Source: Rhodothermales bacterium (GTDB taxonomy: Bacteria > Bacteroidota > Rhodothermia > Rhodothermales > VXPQ01). Taken from it: DNA of 41,127 bases. Numbering within the stretch: position 1 is the stretch's first letter; every line of letters starts with the position of its first letter. Below are positions 7,832 through 16,204 of this stretch, one piece after another. The position numbers and the translations under genes are program-made. The DNA lies in the NCBI GenBank assembly GCA_022825385.1, contig JAJDWX010000023.1, forward strand, positions 1-41,127. The letters are read 5' to 3'. The notes under the pieces were generated by a model, which was not told where the DNA came from, made no database searches, and saw only the letters and a list, made by a program, of their open reading frames with translations.

Positions 7832-7978
7832 AACAAGATAAGCAGCACAATCTAAATATGCAAGTATCAGTTTACAAAAAAATACAATCAACAATACACA
7901 TTTTGTGCACAGAGTGGCTTTTTTCATGGTGGAAAGGTCGTGCGAACTGGCCAAGTAGCCTCTTCGCAAAAACATCAC

Positions 7979-8007
7979 TTGACAATATTAATAATTGTAA
8001 ATAAAAG
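7979..8007 (+). promoter_or_regulatory. Candidate sigma70-type promoter for the Xre-ImmA gene
   Basis: TTGACA (7979-7984), a 17-nt spacer and TAAAAG (8002-8007) lie in AT-rich DNA ahead of the gene starting at 8174. The -35 box is perfect and the -10 box weak. The predicted leader would be about 160 nt. The rest of the 7742-8173 interval shows no gene. Confidence 0.4.
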
Positions 8008-8173
8008 ATTTATAGCAAAAAAAGCATGTTCATTGCTTGGCATTGCCGAACAAAGCAAAAAAATTCCTATCTTCTCGCACAAGCGCCTGATGCAGGCAAT
8101 AGCGCAGAAATTGCCCGCCCATCGCAGGGCATGAAGGACCCCGTGAGTACATCCTTGCTTTCATACGCACGAC

Positions 8174-9181
8174 ATGGGATCACTTTCCGAATCAGAGGAG
8201 CTTTACAAGCGCATAGGACAGAACGTGGCCAAAAAGCGCCGCGAACTCGAACTTTCGCAGACCAAGCTGGCGGAGCGCTGTGGCGTTACGCGGGGTTCCA
8301 TTGCGAATATCGAGAGCGGAAAACAGCGCGCCACGCTGCAAACGCTTTCGGATATTGCAGAAGCGCTCGAAGTGGATATGCTTTCGCTGTTCGCTTCGTC
8401 CGAAGCAGATGCGAAAGGCGAAAGCAAGGCGTCGGATAGTTCCTCCTCAGCCTGGTTGCGGGAAAAACCGCTTGCTTTCTTGCTCGGAACGCTTCTCGGC
8501 GGGGGCAGTCTTGCTGCTCTACCCATACGTGCTGGGCTTGTTGGCCTTGTCCCCGGGGTGGGGGGCGTTGTAGCGGCCTCGGCGGCGACAGCCATAGTGG
8601 CTCGCAAACTGGTCCAGAAGATGGGTGCTGAGGATTCTTCCAGGGATGCCGCCTCATCGCCTCCCATTCCGATCAAAAAACTCGAAAAGCAGGCGGAGAA
8701 CCTTGTACGGGAAGCGGGCATAACGAAAATCCCGGTGCCCGTGGGGGCGGTTGCGAAACATCTTGGCATTGAGGTCGCTGAGGAGGATCTTGGCGAAGAC
8801 TGCTCTGGAATTTTGATCAGGGAGGGGGATTCCGCCGTGATCGGCGTCCATGCGGACCACCACGAGCACCGCAAGCGCTTCACCATCGCGCACGAGATAG
8901 CACATTATATATTACATACGGGAGAAGCCTATATCGACCAGTTTCACATCGACTTGCGCAGCAACAACCCCGGCTCTGCCACGAAGCAGGAAGAAGACGA
9001 AGCCAATCGATTCGCGGGGGCGCTGCTTATGCCCGCCGATCAGGTTCGGAAAGCGTTCGCGGAGCAGCGCGTCGATCCGTCCCGGGACGACGAAATACCG
9101 GAGATGGCCAAACGGTTCAAGGTCAGCGTACAGGCCATGACCAAGCGCCTGATGCATCTCGACCTGATTTCAGCGGATTGA
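8174..9181 (+). CDS. Xre-family HTH fused to ImmA/IrrE (DUF955) metallopeptidase, with central hydrophobic segment
   Basis: 335 residues. An N-terminal HTH_3/Xre domain (about 10-72, SQTKLAERCGVTRGSIANIESGK) binds DNA in this family. The C-terminal ImmA/IrrE zinc metallopeptidase domain (about 170-330) carries HEIAH at 240-244 and the distal glutamate in EEDEANRFAGALLMP (E276). Such proteases cleave or inactivate repressors under stress or phage induction. Between the domains lies an unusual Gly/Ala-rich hydrophobic stretch (about 98-145, with GTLLGGGSLAALP and GLVPGVGGVVAASAATAIVA) long enough for two membrane passes, which typical Xre-ImmA fusions lack. It is transcribed divergently from the AAA+ gene, so it may regulate it. 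The start ATG 8174 has no strong ribosome binding site. Domain calls are firm; the partner is inferred. Confidence 0.88.
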   Translation: MGSLSESEELYKRIGQNVAKKRRELELSQTKLAERCGVTRGSIANIESGKQRATLQTLSDIAEALEVDMLSLFASSEADAKGESKASDSSSSAWLREKPLAFLLGTLLGGGSLAALPIRAGLVGLVPGVGGVVAASAATAIVARKLVQKMGAEDSSRDAASSPPIPIKKLEKQAENLVREAGITKIPVPVGAVAKHLGIEVAEEDLGEDCSGILIREGDSAVIGVHADHHEHRKRFTIAHEIAHYILHTGEAYIDQFHIDLRSNNPGSATKQEEDEANRFAGALLMPADQVRKAFAEQRVDPSRDDEIPEMAKRFKVSVQAMTKRLMHLDLISAD

Positions 9182-9190
9182 TTCCAAGAG

Positions 9191-9300
9191 ATTGAGGCCG
9201 CCCCAGCGGAATGCATGTGAATTGAAGGCTGCCCCAGCGGAATTTATGTGAATTGAAGGCCGCTCCAGGGAAATGCACGAGAATGGAGCCCGCCCCATCC
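9191..9300. repeat. Tandem repeat of about 30-31 bp, 3.5 copies
   Basis: Copies at 9191-9220, 9221-9251, 9252-9282 and a partial one at 9283-9300 share ATTGAAGGCCGCCCCAG and then GGAAT...ATGTGA, with a few differences between copies. They fill the space between the convergent ends of the Xre-ImmA and ABC transporter genes. The array has no conserved palindrome and no unique spacers, so it is not CRISPR. Confidence 0.75.
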
Positions 9301-9302
9301 TC

Positions 9303-11102
9303 CTACAATTCCGCAATCTCCTGCTCCAGCAACTGCTTCCGGTACAGGTCCGCGTACAACCCCTTGCGCCGCAGCAGTTCCTCGTGCGACCCCCGTTCGG
9401 AAATGGTCCCCTCTTCGAGCACGAGAATCAGGTCGGCGTCCATCACCGAAGAAATGCGGTGGCTCACGATGACGACCGTGCAGGCGCCGTAACGCCGCCG
9501 CAAATGCCCCAGCAATTCGTTTTCCGTGTTCGTATCCACCGCAGAGAGCGCATCGTCCAGAATGAGGATGGCGGGCCGACGAATCAGCGCCCGGGCAATG
9601 GATGCCCGCTGTTTCTGTCCGCCAGAGAGCGTGATGCCCCGTTCGCCCACCAGCGTTTCGAATTCGTTCGGAAAATCGCGCACATTCTCGAGCAAGGCCG
9701 CCTCTCTGGTCGCTTCTTCGATGCGCGCTTCGTCCGCCTCCGGCGCGCCGAAAGCGATATTGTTGCCCACCGTGTCGCTGAACAGGAATACGTCCTGGGG
9801 GACATACCCGGTAGACGAGCGCACCACGTCCAGCGGAATATGCCGGATGGGCCGTCCGTCGATACGCACCGTCCCCTGCGTGGCCTCCAGCAGCCGGGGA
9901 ATCATTTCCACGAGGGTCGTTTTGCCAGACCCCGTCCGCCCCACGATAGCCAAGGTGGAGCCGGCGGGCGCGTCGAACGACACATCCCGCAGCACCCAGG
10001 GCCCCTCCTCCCCGTACCGAAACGAAACCTTGTCGAACCGGATCGCCCCGCGAATTTCCTGGACCTCCGAAACCATCTCGTCCGTATCCGCAATGTCGGG
10101 TTTGGCCTCGAAAATGCGGTTCAGCCGAATCATGGACGCGGACGCCCGCTGAATCATCGTTACTACGAAGCCCATCGACGCCACCGGCCAGGTCATGTAC
10201 GCCACGTAAATCACGTATTCGGCAATGTTGCCGATGGTGATGGACCCTTCGACCACCAGCCGCCCGCCCAGCCAGATCACGATGATGCTCGCCATGCCCA
10301 CCAGCAGCAGAAACACCGGACGAAACGCGGAATCGACCACCGCAAGGTCCAGGTTGCGTCGCCGGTACGCGGCGCTTTCCTTCTCGAAAGCCCGGGCCTC
10401 GGCGTCCTCCCGCGTATAGGCCTTCAGGACGCGAATGCCTGCCAGCGCTTCCTGCACCCGGCTGGTGAGGCGGGAATATTGCGCCTGAATCGCGTCGCTG
10501 CGCTTGTGCTGCATGCCCGCCATGAAGAACACCGCCACCGCGAGGAAGGGCATGGGAATGAGCGCGTACAGCGTGAGCGTCGGGGAAATAATGAACATCA
10601 CGGTGATGGCCGTGACCACGACCACGCCCGCCCGCACGATATACATAATGGCCGGGCCGATGTAGCGCCGGACGCTTTCGATGTCGCTCGTGGCGCGGGC
10701 CATCACGTCCCCCGTCGAGTACGTATAGTAGAATCGCTGCGAAAGCCGTTGCAACCGGTCGTAGAGCGCATTGCGCAGGTCGAACTCGATATGCCGCGAC
10801 GCGACCACCACCGTTTGCCGCTGCAGGAAAGAGAACGCGCCGCTCAGCAGGCTTAGCGCGATGATGACCAGGCCAAAAGCAAGCAAGCCCACGAAGAAAC
10901 TGGCGTACAGATAGCCCCGGACCGGCGTGCCCTCGTAGAGGTGGTACAGGTTCACCAGGCGCGGGATGCTATCGACCGCAATGCGCACCACGACCGGCAC
11001 CGCTACGGAAAATCCGGCGGACGCGATGGCGCACAGCAATCCCGGAATGAAGAGATGCTTGTACTTCCAGTAGTACTTGTTGAGATCGGCGAGGGAACCC
11101 AT
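9303..11102 (-). CDS. ABC exporter, fused membrane and ATPase domains (MsbA/MdlB-like)
   Basis: 599 residues from ATG 11102, chosen because CCAAGGCGC precedes it and because the family starts close to the first membrane helix. The N-terminal half is an ABC_membrane domain with about six helices (for example near residues 20-45 and 65-95). The C-terminal ATPase has Walker A GRTGSGKT (about 384-391), the Q-loop YVPQDVFLF, signature LSGGQ (about 486-490), Walker B ILILDDAL and switch His in IVSHR. This is a homodimeric or heterodimeric type IV exporter of lipids, peptides or drugs; the substrate cannot be told from sequence. It stands alone and is divergent from the M16 operon. Tandem repeats lie just behind its stop. 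Confidence 0.92.
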   Translation of the reverse strand: MGSLADLNKYYWKYKHLFIPGLLCAIASAGFSVAVPVVVRIAVDSIPRLVNLYHLYEGTPVRGYLYASFFVGLLAFGLVIIALSLLSGAFSFLQRQTVVVASRHIEFDLRNALYDRLQRLSQRFYYTYSTGDVMARATSDIESVRRYIGPAIMYIVRAGVVVVTAITVMFIISPTLTLYALIPMPFLAVAVFFMAGMQHKRSDAIQAQYSRLTSRVQEALAGIRVLKAYTREDAEARAFEKESAAYRRRNLDLAVVDSAFRPVFLLLVGMASIIVIWLGGRLVVEGSITIGNIAEYVIYVAYMTWPVASMGFVVTMIQRASASMIRLNRIFEAKPDIADTDEMVSEVQEIRGAIRFDKVSFRYGEEGPWVLRDVSFDAPAGSTLAIVGRTGSGKTTLVEMIPRLLEATQGTVRIDGRPIRHIPLDVVRSSTGYVPQDVFLFSDTVGNNIAFGAPEADEARIEEATREAALLENVRDFPNEFETLVGERGITLSGGQKQRASIARALIRRPAILILDDALSAVDTNTENELLGHLRRRYGACTVVIVSHRISSVMDADLILVLEEGTISERGSHEELLRRKGLYADLYRKQLLEQEIAEL

Positions 11103-11331
11103 GCGCCTTGGTACGTCGCCGGGCCGCCAGGGTTCGCAGGCCACAGCCGACCGTCTGGAACTATCGGACGCGGGTTTTAGCGGGTTGTACCTAAACTTTG
11201 ACGAAATTGTCTCGTATACGAAAAGGATAGGCCGTTTTTTCTGGCGCGACGCCGCCGGCGCCCCCTGCGGGCAGTCCGCCGCGCCGGTTTCGGCTCTGTC
11301 ATACAGTCCTCGCTAATATCCGCCTATACGC

Positions 11332-11337
11332 TATAAT
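11332..11337 (+). promoter_or_regulatory. Consensus -10 box immediately before the M16 start codon
   Basis: TATAAT at 11332-11337 ends four bases before ATG 11342. No clear -35 box lies at the right distance and no ribosome binding site fits between. If this is the -10, transcription would begin at or next to the ATG, giving a leaderless mRNA. Confidence 0.35.
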
Positions 11338-11341
11338 ACAT

Positions 11342-12910
11342 ATGAGCGCCCGCACCATCCTGGTCGTCTTTTTCCTTATTCTCGCCTGTATGCTGCCCGT
11401 GTACATGGCGCCCGCGCAAGAGCAGGAACAGGACCTGCTGGCCCGCTTCGAGGAACGGGTCACGGAGTTTACCCTCGACAACGGACTGCGCTTCATTGTC
11501 ATCGAACGCCACGACGCGCCCGTCGCCACCTTCTATACCTATGCCGACGTGGGGTCGGTGGACGAAGTGAAGGGCATTACGGGCCTGGCGCACATGTTCG
11601 AGCACATGGCGTTCAAGGGCACCTCCGCCATCGGCACGACGGATTCCGCCGCCGAACAAGCCGCGCTCGAACAGGTGGACGTCGCCTACGAGCGCCTCCG
11701 CGCCGAGCGGCACAAGGGCCTCCACGCCGATCCCGACAAGATCGCCGAACTGGAAGCTGCCTTCGCCGAGGCCCGCGACGCCGCGCAGGAGTACAGCACC
11801 CCCGAATTCGAGGAAGCCCTCGAACGCAACGGCGGCACGGGACTCAACGCCTCCACGGCGAACGACCGCACGGATTATTTCGTGAGCCTGCCGGTGAACC
11901 AGACCGAACTCTGGTTTTCGCTGGAGTCGGAGCGCTTTCTGGACCCGGTGCTGCGGGAGTTCTACGTGGAGCGGGACGTGGTGGCCGAGGAGCGCCGCAT
12001 GCGCACCGAGAGCAACCCCTTCGGGCGCCTGCTTGAGGAATTCTGGACCACGGCGTTCAAGGCGCATCCGTACGGCGAGCCGGGCATCGGCCATATGTCG
12101 GACATTCAGTCCTATACGCGGGCCGAGGCCATGGATTTTTTCCATAAATACTACAACCCCGCAAACCTGATCGTCGCGATCGCCGGGGACGTGGACCCGG
12201 ACGAGGCGCGCGCGCTGGCCGAAACCTATTTCGGGCGCCTTCCCGAAGGGGACCGCCCCGACCCCGTGGAAACGGTGGAGCCGCCGCAAATCGCCGAACG
12301 CCGCGTAACGATCGAAGAGCAGAGCCAGCCCATCGTCATCGCCGGATGGCACAAGGGCAGCGTGAACCACCCCGACCAGGCCGTATACGACGTGCTGGAG
12401 CGCATTCTCAGCGACGGACGGACCAGCCGCCTGTACCGGGAAGTCGTCGAGGAAAAGCAGATCGCCTTGCAGGCGCAGGCGCTGAACGGCTTTCCCGGCA
12501 TGAACAAGTATCCGCACCTGTTCCTGATCTACGGCGTACTGAATCAGGGACAACCGCCGGAAGCGTTCGAAGAGGCCGCCTACGGGATTCTGGAGGACAT
12601 CGGCGAGCACGGCGTTACGGAGGACGAAGTCGCGCGGGCGAAAACGCAGGCCCGCGCCCAGCTGGTGCGTCAGTTGCAGTCGAACACCGGACTGGCCGTG
12701 CTCTTTTCCTATCACGAAGCCGTGACCGGCGACTGGAGCGACCTGTTCACCTATCTCGACGAGATCGACCAGGTGTCCGCCGAGGACGTGCAGCGCGTCG
12801 TCGGAGAAACCTTTACGAAGTCCAACCGGACGGTGGCTTCGATCCGCACCGAGACGCCCGATACGGAAGAGGACATGGAAGAAAACATGGACGCGGAGGC
12901 CGAAGGGTAG
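11342..12910 (+). CDS. Secreted M16 zinc peptidase (active subunit)
   Basis: 522 residues with a signal peptide (about 1-25, hydrophobic core ILVVFFLILACML, then APAQEQ). It has the inverted zinc motif HxxEH as HMFEH (84-88). The downstream glutamate falls within VERDVVAEERRMR, as in M16 peptidases. About 50 extra residues, helical and charged, are inserted between the two (around 105-165). A second M16_C domain covers about 240-430 (YTRAEAMDFFHKYYNPANL and on). It probably acts in the periplasm on short peptides together with the catalytically degenerate M16 protein encoded one base downstream; such active/inactive pairs are common. The acidic C-terminus (EDMEENMDAEAEG) is unusual but short. 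It heads an M16-M16-nagB operon. Confidence 0.92.
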   Translation: MSARTILVVFFLILACMLPVYMAPAQEQEQDLLARFEERVTEFTLDNGLRFIVIERHDAPVATFYTYADVGSVDEVKGITGLAHMFEHMAFKGTSAIGTTDSAAEQAALEQVDVAYERLRAERHKGLHADPDKIAELEAAFAEARDAAQEYSTPEFEEALERNGGTGLNASTANDRTDYFVSLPVNQTELWFSLESERFLDPVLREFYVERDVVAEERRMRTESNPFGRLLEEFWTTAFKAHPYGEPGIGHMSDIQSYTRAEAMDFFHKYYNPANLIVAIAGDVDPDEARALAETYFGRLPEGDRPDPVETVEPPQIAERRVTIEEQSQPIVIAGWHKGSVNHPDQAVYDVLERILSDGRTSRLYREVVEEKQIALQAQALNGFPGMNKYPHLFLIYGVLNQGQPPEAFEEAAYGILEDIGEHGVTEDEVARAKTQARAQLVRQLQSNTGLAVLFSYHEAVTGDWSDLFTYLDEIDQVSAEDVQRVVGETFTKSNRTVASIRTETPDTEEDMEENMDAEAEG

Positions 12911-12911
12911 C

Positions 12912-15158
12912 ATGCCCGTCCGTCCGACCCCGTTCTTGTCCCCCTCGTCCCCGAAATCCGCCGACGAACCTGTCGCAAAATCTGTCGCCATGCCTGTTTC
13001 AACCATGCAATCTTTCGCCGCCATGACACGCTATGCGTTTCGGATGCTGACCGCCTGCGCCGTCGCCGTACTGTGCGCAGCGCCCGCCTTCGCGCAATCC
13101 CATTATGCGGATATCGACACGCCGCCGCTCCCCGAATTCGACATTCCGGAGCCGGAGCAGGTCACGCTTTCCAACGGCATGACCGTTTTTCTTATCGAGA
13201 ATCCCGAACTGCCCCTCGTGGAGATGTCCGCCCGCGTAGGCGTGGGCGCGCTCAACGAACCGGCCGACAAGGTGGGGCTGGCCTCGGTCGCCGGGGAGGT
13301 CCTGCGCACGGGCGGCACGGAAAACGTGGACGCCGACGCGCTGAATCTCCGCCTGGAGAACATGGGCGCGCAAATCGAATCGTCGATAGGGACGGTTTCC
13401 GGCCAGGTGTTCATGTCGTCCCTGACCGAGACGGTGGACGAGGTGCTGCCCCTGTTCGCCGATGTGCTCATGCACCCCGCCTTTCCCGAAGACAAGATAG
13501 ACCTGGCAAAAACGCAGGAAAAATCGTTCATCGCCCGCCGCAACGACCAGGCGATGTCCATCGTGAATCGCGAATTCTCCAAGTTGCTGTACGGCGCCGA
13601 TTCCCCGTATGCGCGGCATACCGAGTACGCCACCATCGACGCCATCGAGCGCCAGGACCTGATCGATTTTCACGCGCGGTATTTCCTGCCGAACAATACG
13701 ATCCTGGGCGTCTGGGGAGATTTCGACGCCGAAGCCATGGCAGAGAAACTCGAAAACGCGTTCGCCGCCTGGGAAGCGCAGGAGGATTTCGTCCGTCCGC
13801 CGCAACCCGCTCCCGACGCGAATTCCGAATACGGGGTCTACTATGCGCCGAAGGAGGATGTGACGCAGAGCGCTATTTTGATGGGGCATCCGGGCGAGAT
13901 CGCCATGAACCACCCGGACTATTTCGCGGTAACGGTGATGAATCAGGTGCTGAGCGGGTTTACCGGGCGGCTTTTCCAGAACGTGCGCGACGACAAGGGG
14001 CTGGCCTATTCGGTATTCGGGGCCTACACCGCCAATTTCGAGCGGCCCGGGCAGTTCTACGCAGGCATTATGACCAAGTCGGAATCGACGGTGGACGGGA
14101 CGGAAGCCGTGCGCGAGGAAATAGAGAAGTTGCGCGCCGCGCCGCCGTCCGAAGAGGAACTCCAGTTGGCCAAAGACAACTACCTGAACAGTTTCGTCTT
14201 CAATTTCGATACGCGCCAGGAAATCGTCAGCCGCATGATGACCTATGCGTACTACGATTATCCGCTTGATTTTCTGAATCAGGTGCGGGAAGGGGTACAG
14301 GCCGTGGATGCGAACGACGTGCACCGCGTGGCCGAGAAGTATCTCCGCCCGGACGACATGAAAATTCTCGCCGTGGGCAACGGGGCCGATTTCGGGCGTC
14401 CGCTGGCCGATCTGGGCGAGGTGCACACCCTGGACGTAACGATTCCCACGGGCCGCGAACCGGCGCCCGAGGCCACCGAGGAAACGCTTTCCGAAGGGCA
14501 GGACCTGTTCCGCAAAGCCGTGGAGGCGCTGGGCGGGCAGGAAGCCTTCGCTGCGATCCGCACCATACGCCAGGCGATGACCATCGCAAACGTCATACCC
14601 GGCGGCGGACAGATGGAAATGGACGCCATGCAGTATGTGGCCTACCCGGATCGGATGCGCGCCGAGATGTCCTTGCCCGGCGGCATGGGGTCCATCGTCG
14701 TCGTGATCGACGGGGACGAGAGCATGGCGGACTTGCCGGACGCCTTGCCTATCGATCCTTCCGAAATTATCGAACAGTACAAGTCGCAGATGGATCGCGA
14801 CATAATCTCCATGCTGGGCCGCGGCGATATGGTCGTGCAATATCTGGGCCAGGAAGAAAACTATGACGGGCGGACCGCGGACGTACTTTCCATCACGTCG
14901 CCGGGCGTGGCGGGCGCGACCGAGATGCTGCTGGACGCCGAGACGCACGAACCGGTCGGCGTACGGTACGACCAGGGCCCCGTGCAAGTGTTCGTGGTTA
15001 TGGCAGAGATGCAGCAAATCGGGGACGTTCGGCTTCCGTCCAGGCTGGAAACCTACATGGACGGGAATCTCACGGGTTCGGTGGAGCTCGATACCGAAAT
15101 CAACGTGGAGTTGCCCGAGCATCTGTTCGAACTCAAGACCTCCGGCGGGTCGTTTTAG
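12912..15158 (+). CDS. Secreted inactive M16-like subunit fused to a C-terminal lipoprotein-carrier-like domain
   Basis: 748 residues from ATG 12912, which has GAAGGG just upstream and follows the previous stop by one base. A second in-frame ATG at 13023 (MTRYAFRML) gives a textbook signal peptide ending AAPAFA, so the first 37 residues may be untranslated. The M16_M and M16_C domains (about 75-500) lack HxxEH, and the corresponding segment reads VGLASVAGEVL. The R/Y motif typical of the partner subunit is present (GRLFQNVRDDKGLAYSVFGAY, about 350). Beyond residue 525 lies an extra domain of about 220 residues (LFRKAVEALGGQEAFAAIRTI...LPSRLETY), resembling LolA/outer-membrane-lipoprotein sorting folds. 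I infer that it pairs with the upstream active M16 peptidase in the periplasm. Confidence 0.88.
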   Translation: MPVRPTPFLSPSSPKSADEPVAKSVAMPVSTMQSFAAMTRYAFRMLTACAVAVLCAAPAFAQSHYADIDTPPLPEFDIPEPEQVTLSNGMTVFLIENPELPLVEMSARVGVGALNEPADKVGLASVAGEVLRTGGTENVDADALNLRLENMGAQIESSIGTVSGQVFMSSLTETVDEVLPLFADVLMHPAFPEDKIDLAKTQEKSFIARRNDQAMSIVNREFSKLLYGADSPYARHTEYATIDAIERQDLIDFHARYFLPNNTILGVWGDFDAEAMAEKLENAFAAWEAQEDFVRPPQPAPDANSEYGVYYAPKEDVTQSAILMGHPGEIAMNHPDYFAVTVMNQVLSGFTGRLFQNVRDDKGLAYSVFGAYTANFERPGQFYAGIMTKSESTVDGTEAVREEIEKLRAAPPSEEELQLAKDNYLNSFVFNFDTRQEIVSRMMTYAYYDYPLDFLNQVREGVQAVDANDVHRVAEKYLRPDDMKILAVGNGADFGRPLADLGEVHTLDVTIPTGREPAPEATEETLSEGQDLFRKAVEALGGQEAFAAIRTIRQAMTIANVIPGGGQMEMDAMQYVAYPDRMRAEMSLPGGMGSIVVVIDGDESMADLPDALPIDPSEIIEQYKSQMDRDIISMLGRGDMVVQYLGQEENYDGRTADVLSITSPGVAGATEMLLDAETHEPVGVRYDQGPVQVFVVMAEMQQIGDVRLPSRLETYMDGNLTGSVELDTEINVELPEHLFELKTSGGSF

Positions 15159-15175
15159 GGAGGCGCTGGGCTTTT

Positions 15176-15937
15176 ATGTTCGTCGAAATACTTTCCGATT
15201 ACGACGCGGTCAGCGCGCGGGCGGCGGAGATCGTCCTCGCAGCGCTCCGTCGCGAGAACCCCGTGCTCGGGTGCGCTACCGGCAGTACGCCGATTGGCCT
15301 GTACCGCCGCCTGATTGCGCTCGGCAACGAGGAGGGCCTGGATTTTTCCCGGATCGCCACGTTCAACCTGGACGAGTACGTGGGATTGCCCCCCGAACAC
15401 CCGCAGAGTTACGGGCGTTTCATGCGGGAGCATTTCTTTGACGCGGCAGGCGTCGATCCGGCCCGGGTTCATATGCCGGACGGGATGGCCGACGACCTTG
15501 AAGCCGCTTGCGCCGCGTACGAACGGAGCATCGAGGTGGCCGGGGGCATCGATTTGCAGATTCTCGGCATCGGGTCCAACGGGCATCTTGCGTTCAACGA
15601 GCCGGGGTCTTCGCTCGGCTCCCGTACGCGGGTGCAGGCGCTGACCGAAAAAACCCTCTCCGACAACGCCCGTTTTTTTGGCGAGGGAGAGGCGCCGCCC
15701 CGCAAGGCCGTTACGATGGGCCTTGGCACCATTATGGAGGCGCGCAAACTGCTGATGCTGGCGAGCGGAACGGGGAAAGCCGCCGCCGTGCGCGACGCGC
15801 TGGAGGGACCCGTTACCGCCATGTGTCCGGCGTCCGCCTTGCAAATGCACCCCCATGCGCACATTCTGCTGGACGAAGCGGCGGCCTCTGCGCTGGCGTA
15901 CCGGCACCGGGACGGCGTGGCCGAACCGAAGCGGTAA
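15176..15937 (+). CDS. nagB: Glucosamine-6-phosphate deaminase
   Basis: 253 residues, matching the full family length. It converts glucosamine-6-phosphate to fructose-6-phosphate and ammonia in amino-sugar catabolism, in the cytosol. Conserved elements are GCATGSTP (32-39, phosphate binding), NLDEYVGL with the catalytic Asp (D66), and GIGSNGHLAFNEPGSSL with the active-site His (H137) and Glu (E142). Asn replaces the Asp of the enterobacterial GxxNDGH version, as in NagB from other phyla. GGGAGG lies about 12 bases before the ATG, 17 bases after the M16-like gene, so it is probably the last gene of that operon. No allosteric-site analysis was attempted. Confidence 0.95.
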   Translation: MFVEILSDYDAVSARAAEIVLAALRRENPVLGCATGSTPIGLYRRLIALGNEEGLDFSRIATFNLDEYVGLPPEHPQSYGRFMREHFFDAAGVDPARVHMPDGMADDLEAACAAYERSIEVAGGIDLQILGIGSNGHLAFNEPGSSLGSRTRVQALTEKTLSDNARFFGEGEAPPRKAVTMGLGTIMEARKLLMLASGTGKAAAVRDALEGPVTAMCPASALQMHPHAHILLDEAAASALAYRHRDGVAEPKR

Positions 15938-15955
15938 CGTATCTCGAAGGCGAGT

Positions 15956-16204
15956 TTACGGCATGAGCTGCAGGGCGGCGAACAACAGGCCGGAGGCTGC
16001 GAAAACCGTTCCGACTATCCAGCGCACAAGGCGGGTCTCCAGGGCGCTCATTTCGCCGCGGATAGTACTTATCTCGGCGCGCACAAAATCTTTTGTGGCG
16101 AGGTCTTCCTGGCGGGTTCCGATAGCGTTTGCAATCGCTTCGGCGTGGGATTTTGCGATGCCTGCTTTGGAAAGGTCGCTGGCGATGGAAAGCGTGTTGA
16201 TCAT
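15956..16204 (-). CDS. Small coiled-coil protein with C-terminal membrane helix (DUF1640-like)
   Basis: 82 residues. The first half (SKAGIAKSHAEAIANAIG) matches the 'xxGFxxxQAEAIxxA' start of DUF1640/CCDC90-type bacterial proteins. An amphipathic helix rich in charged residues follows (VRAEISTIRGEMSALETRL), then one hydrophobic helix at the end (IVGTVFAASGLLFAALQLM). Its ATG overlaps the stop of the response-regulator gene as ATGA, so translation is likely coupled. Its role is unknown. A similar TM-plus-coiled-coil protein lies at 33920-34411. Confidence 0.75.
   Translation of the reverse strand: MINTLSIASDLSKAGIAKSHAEAIANAIGTRQEDLATKDFVRAEISTIRGEMSALETRLVRWIVGTVFAASGLLFAALQLMP

Noticed and set aside
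9191-9300. CRISPR or coding repeat
   Set aside because: The repeats are contiguous without spacers and no stable frame crosses them.
11198-11220. TTGACG and TATACG as promoter of the M16 operon
   Set aside because: The spacing is only 11 bases, too short for sigma70.
9273-15122. Long frames opposite the ABC exporter and both M16 genes
   Set aside because: They are shadows of well-supported genes, with no recognisable domains.
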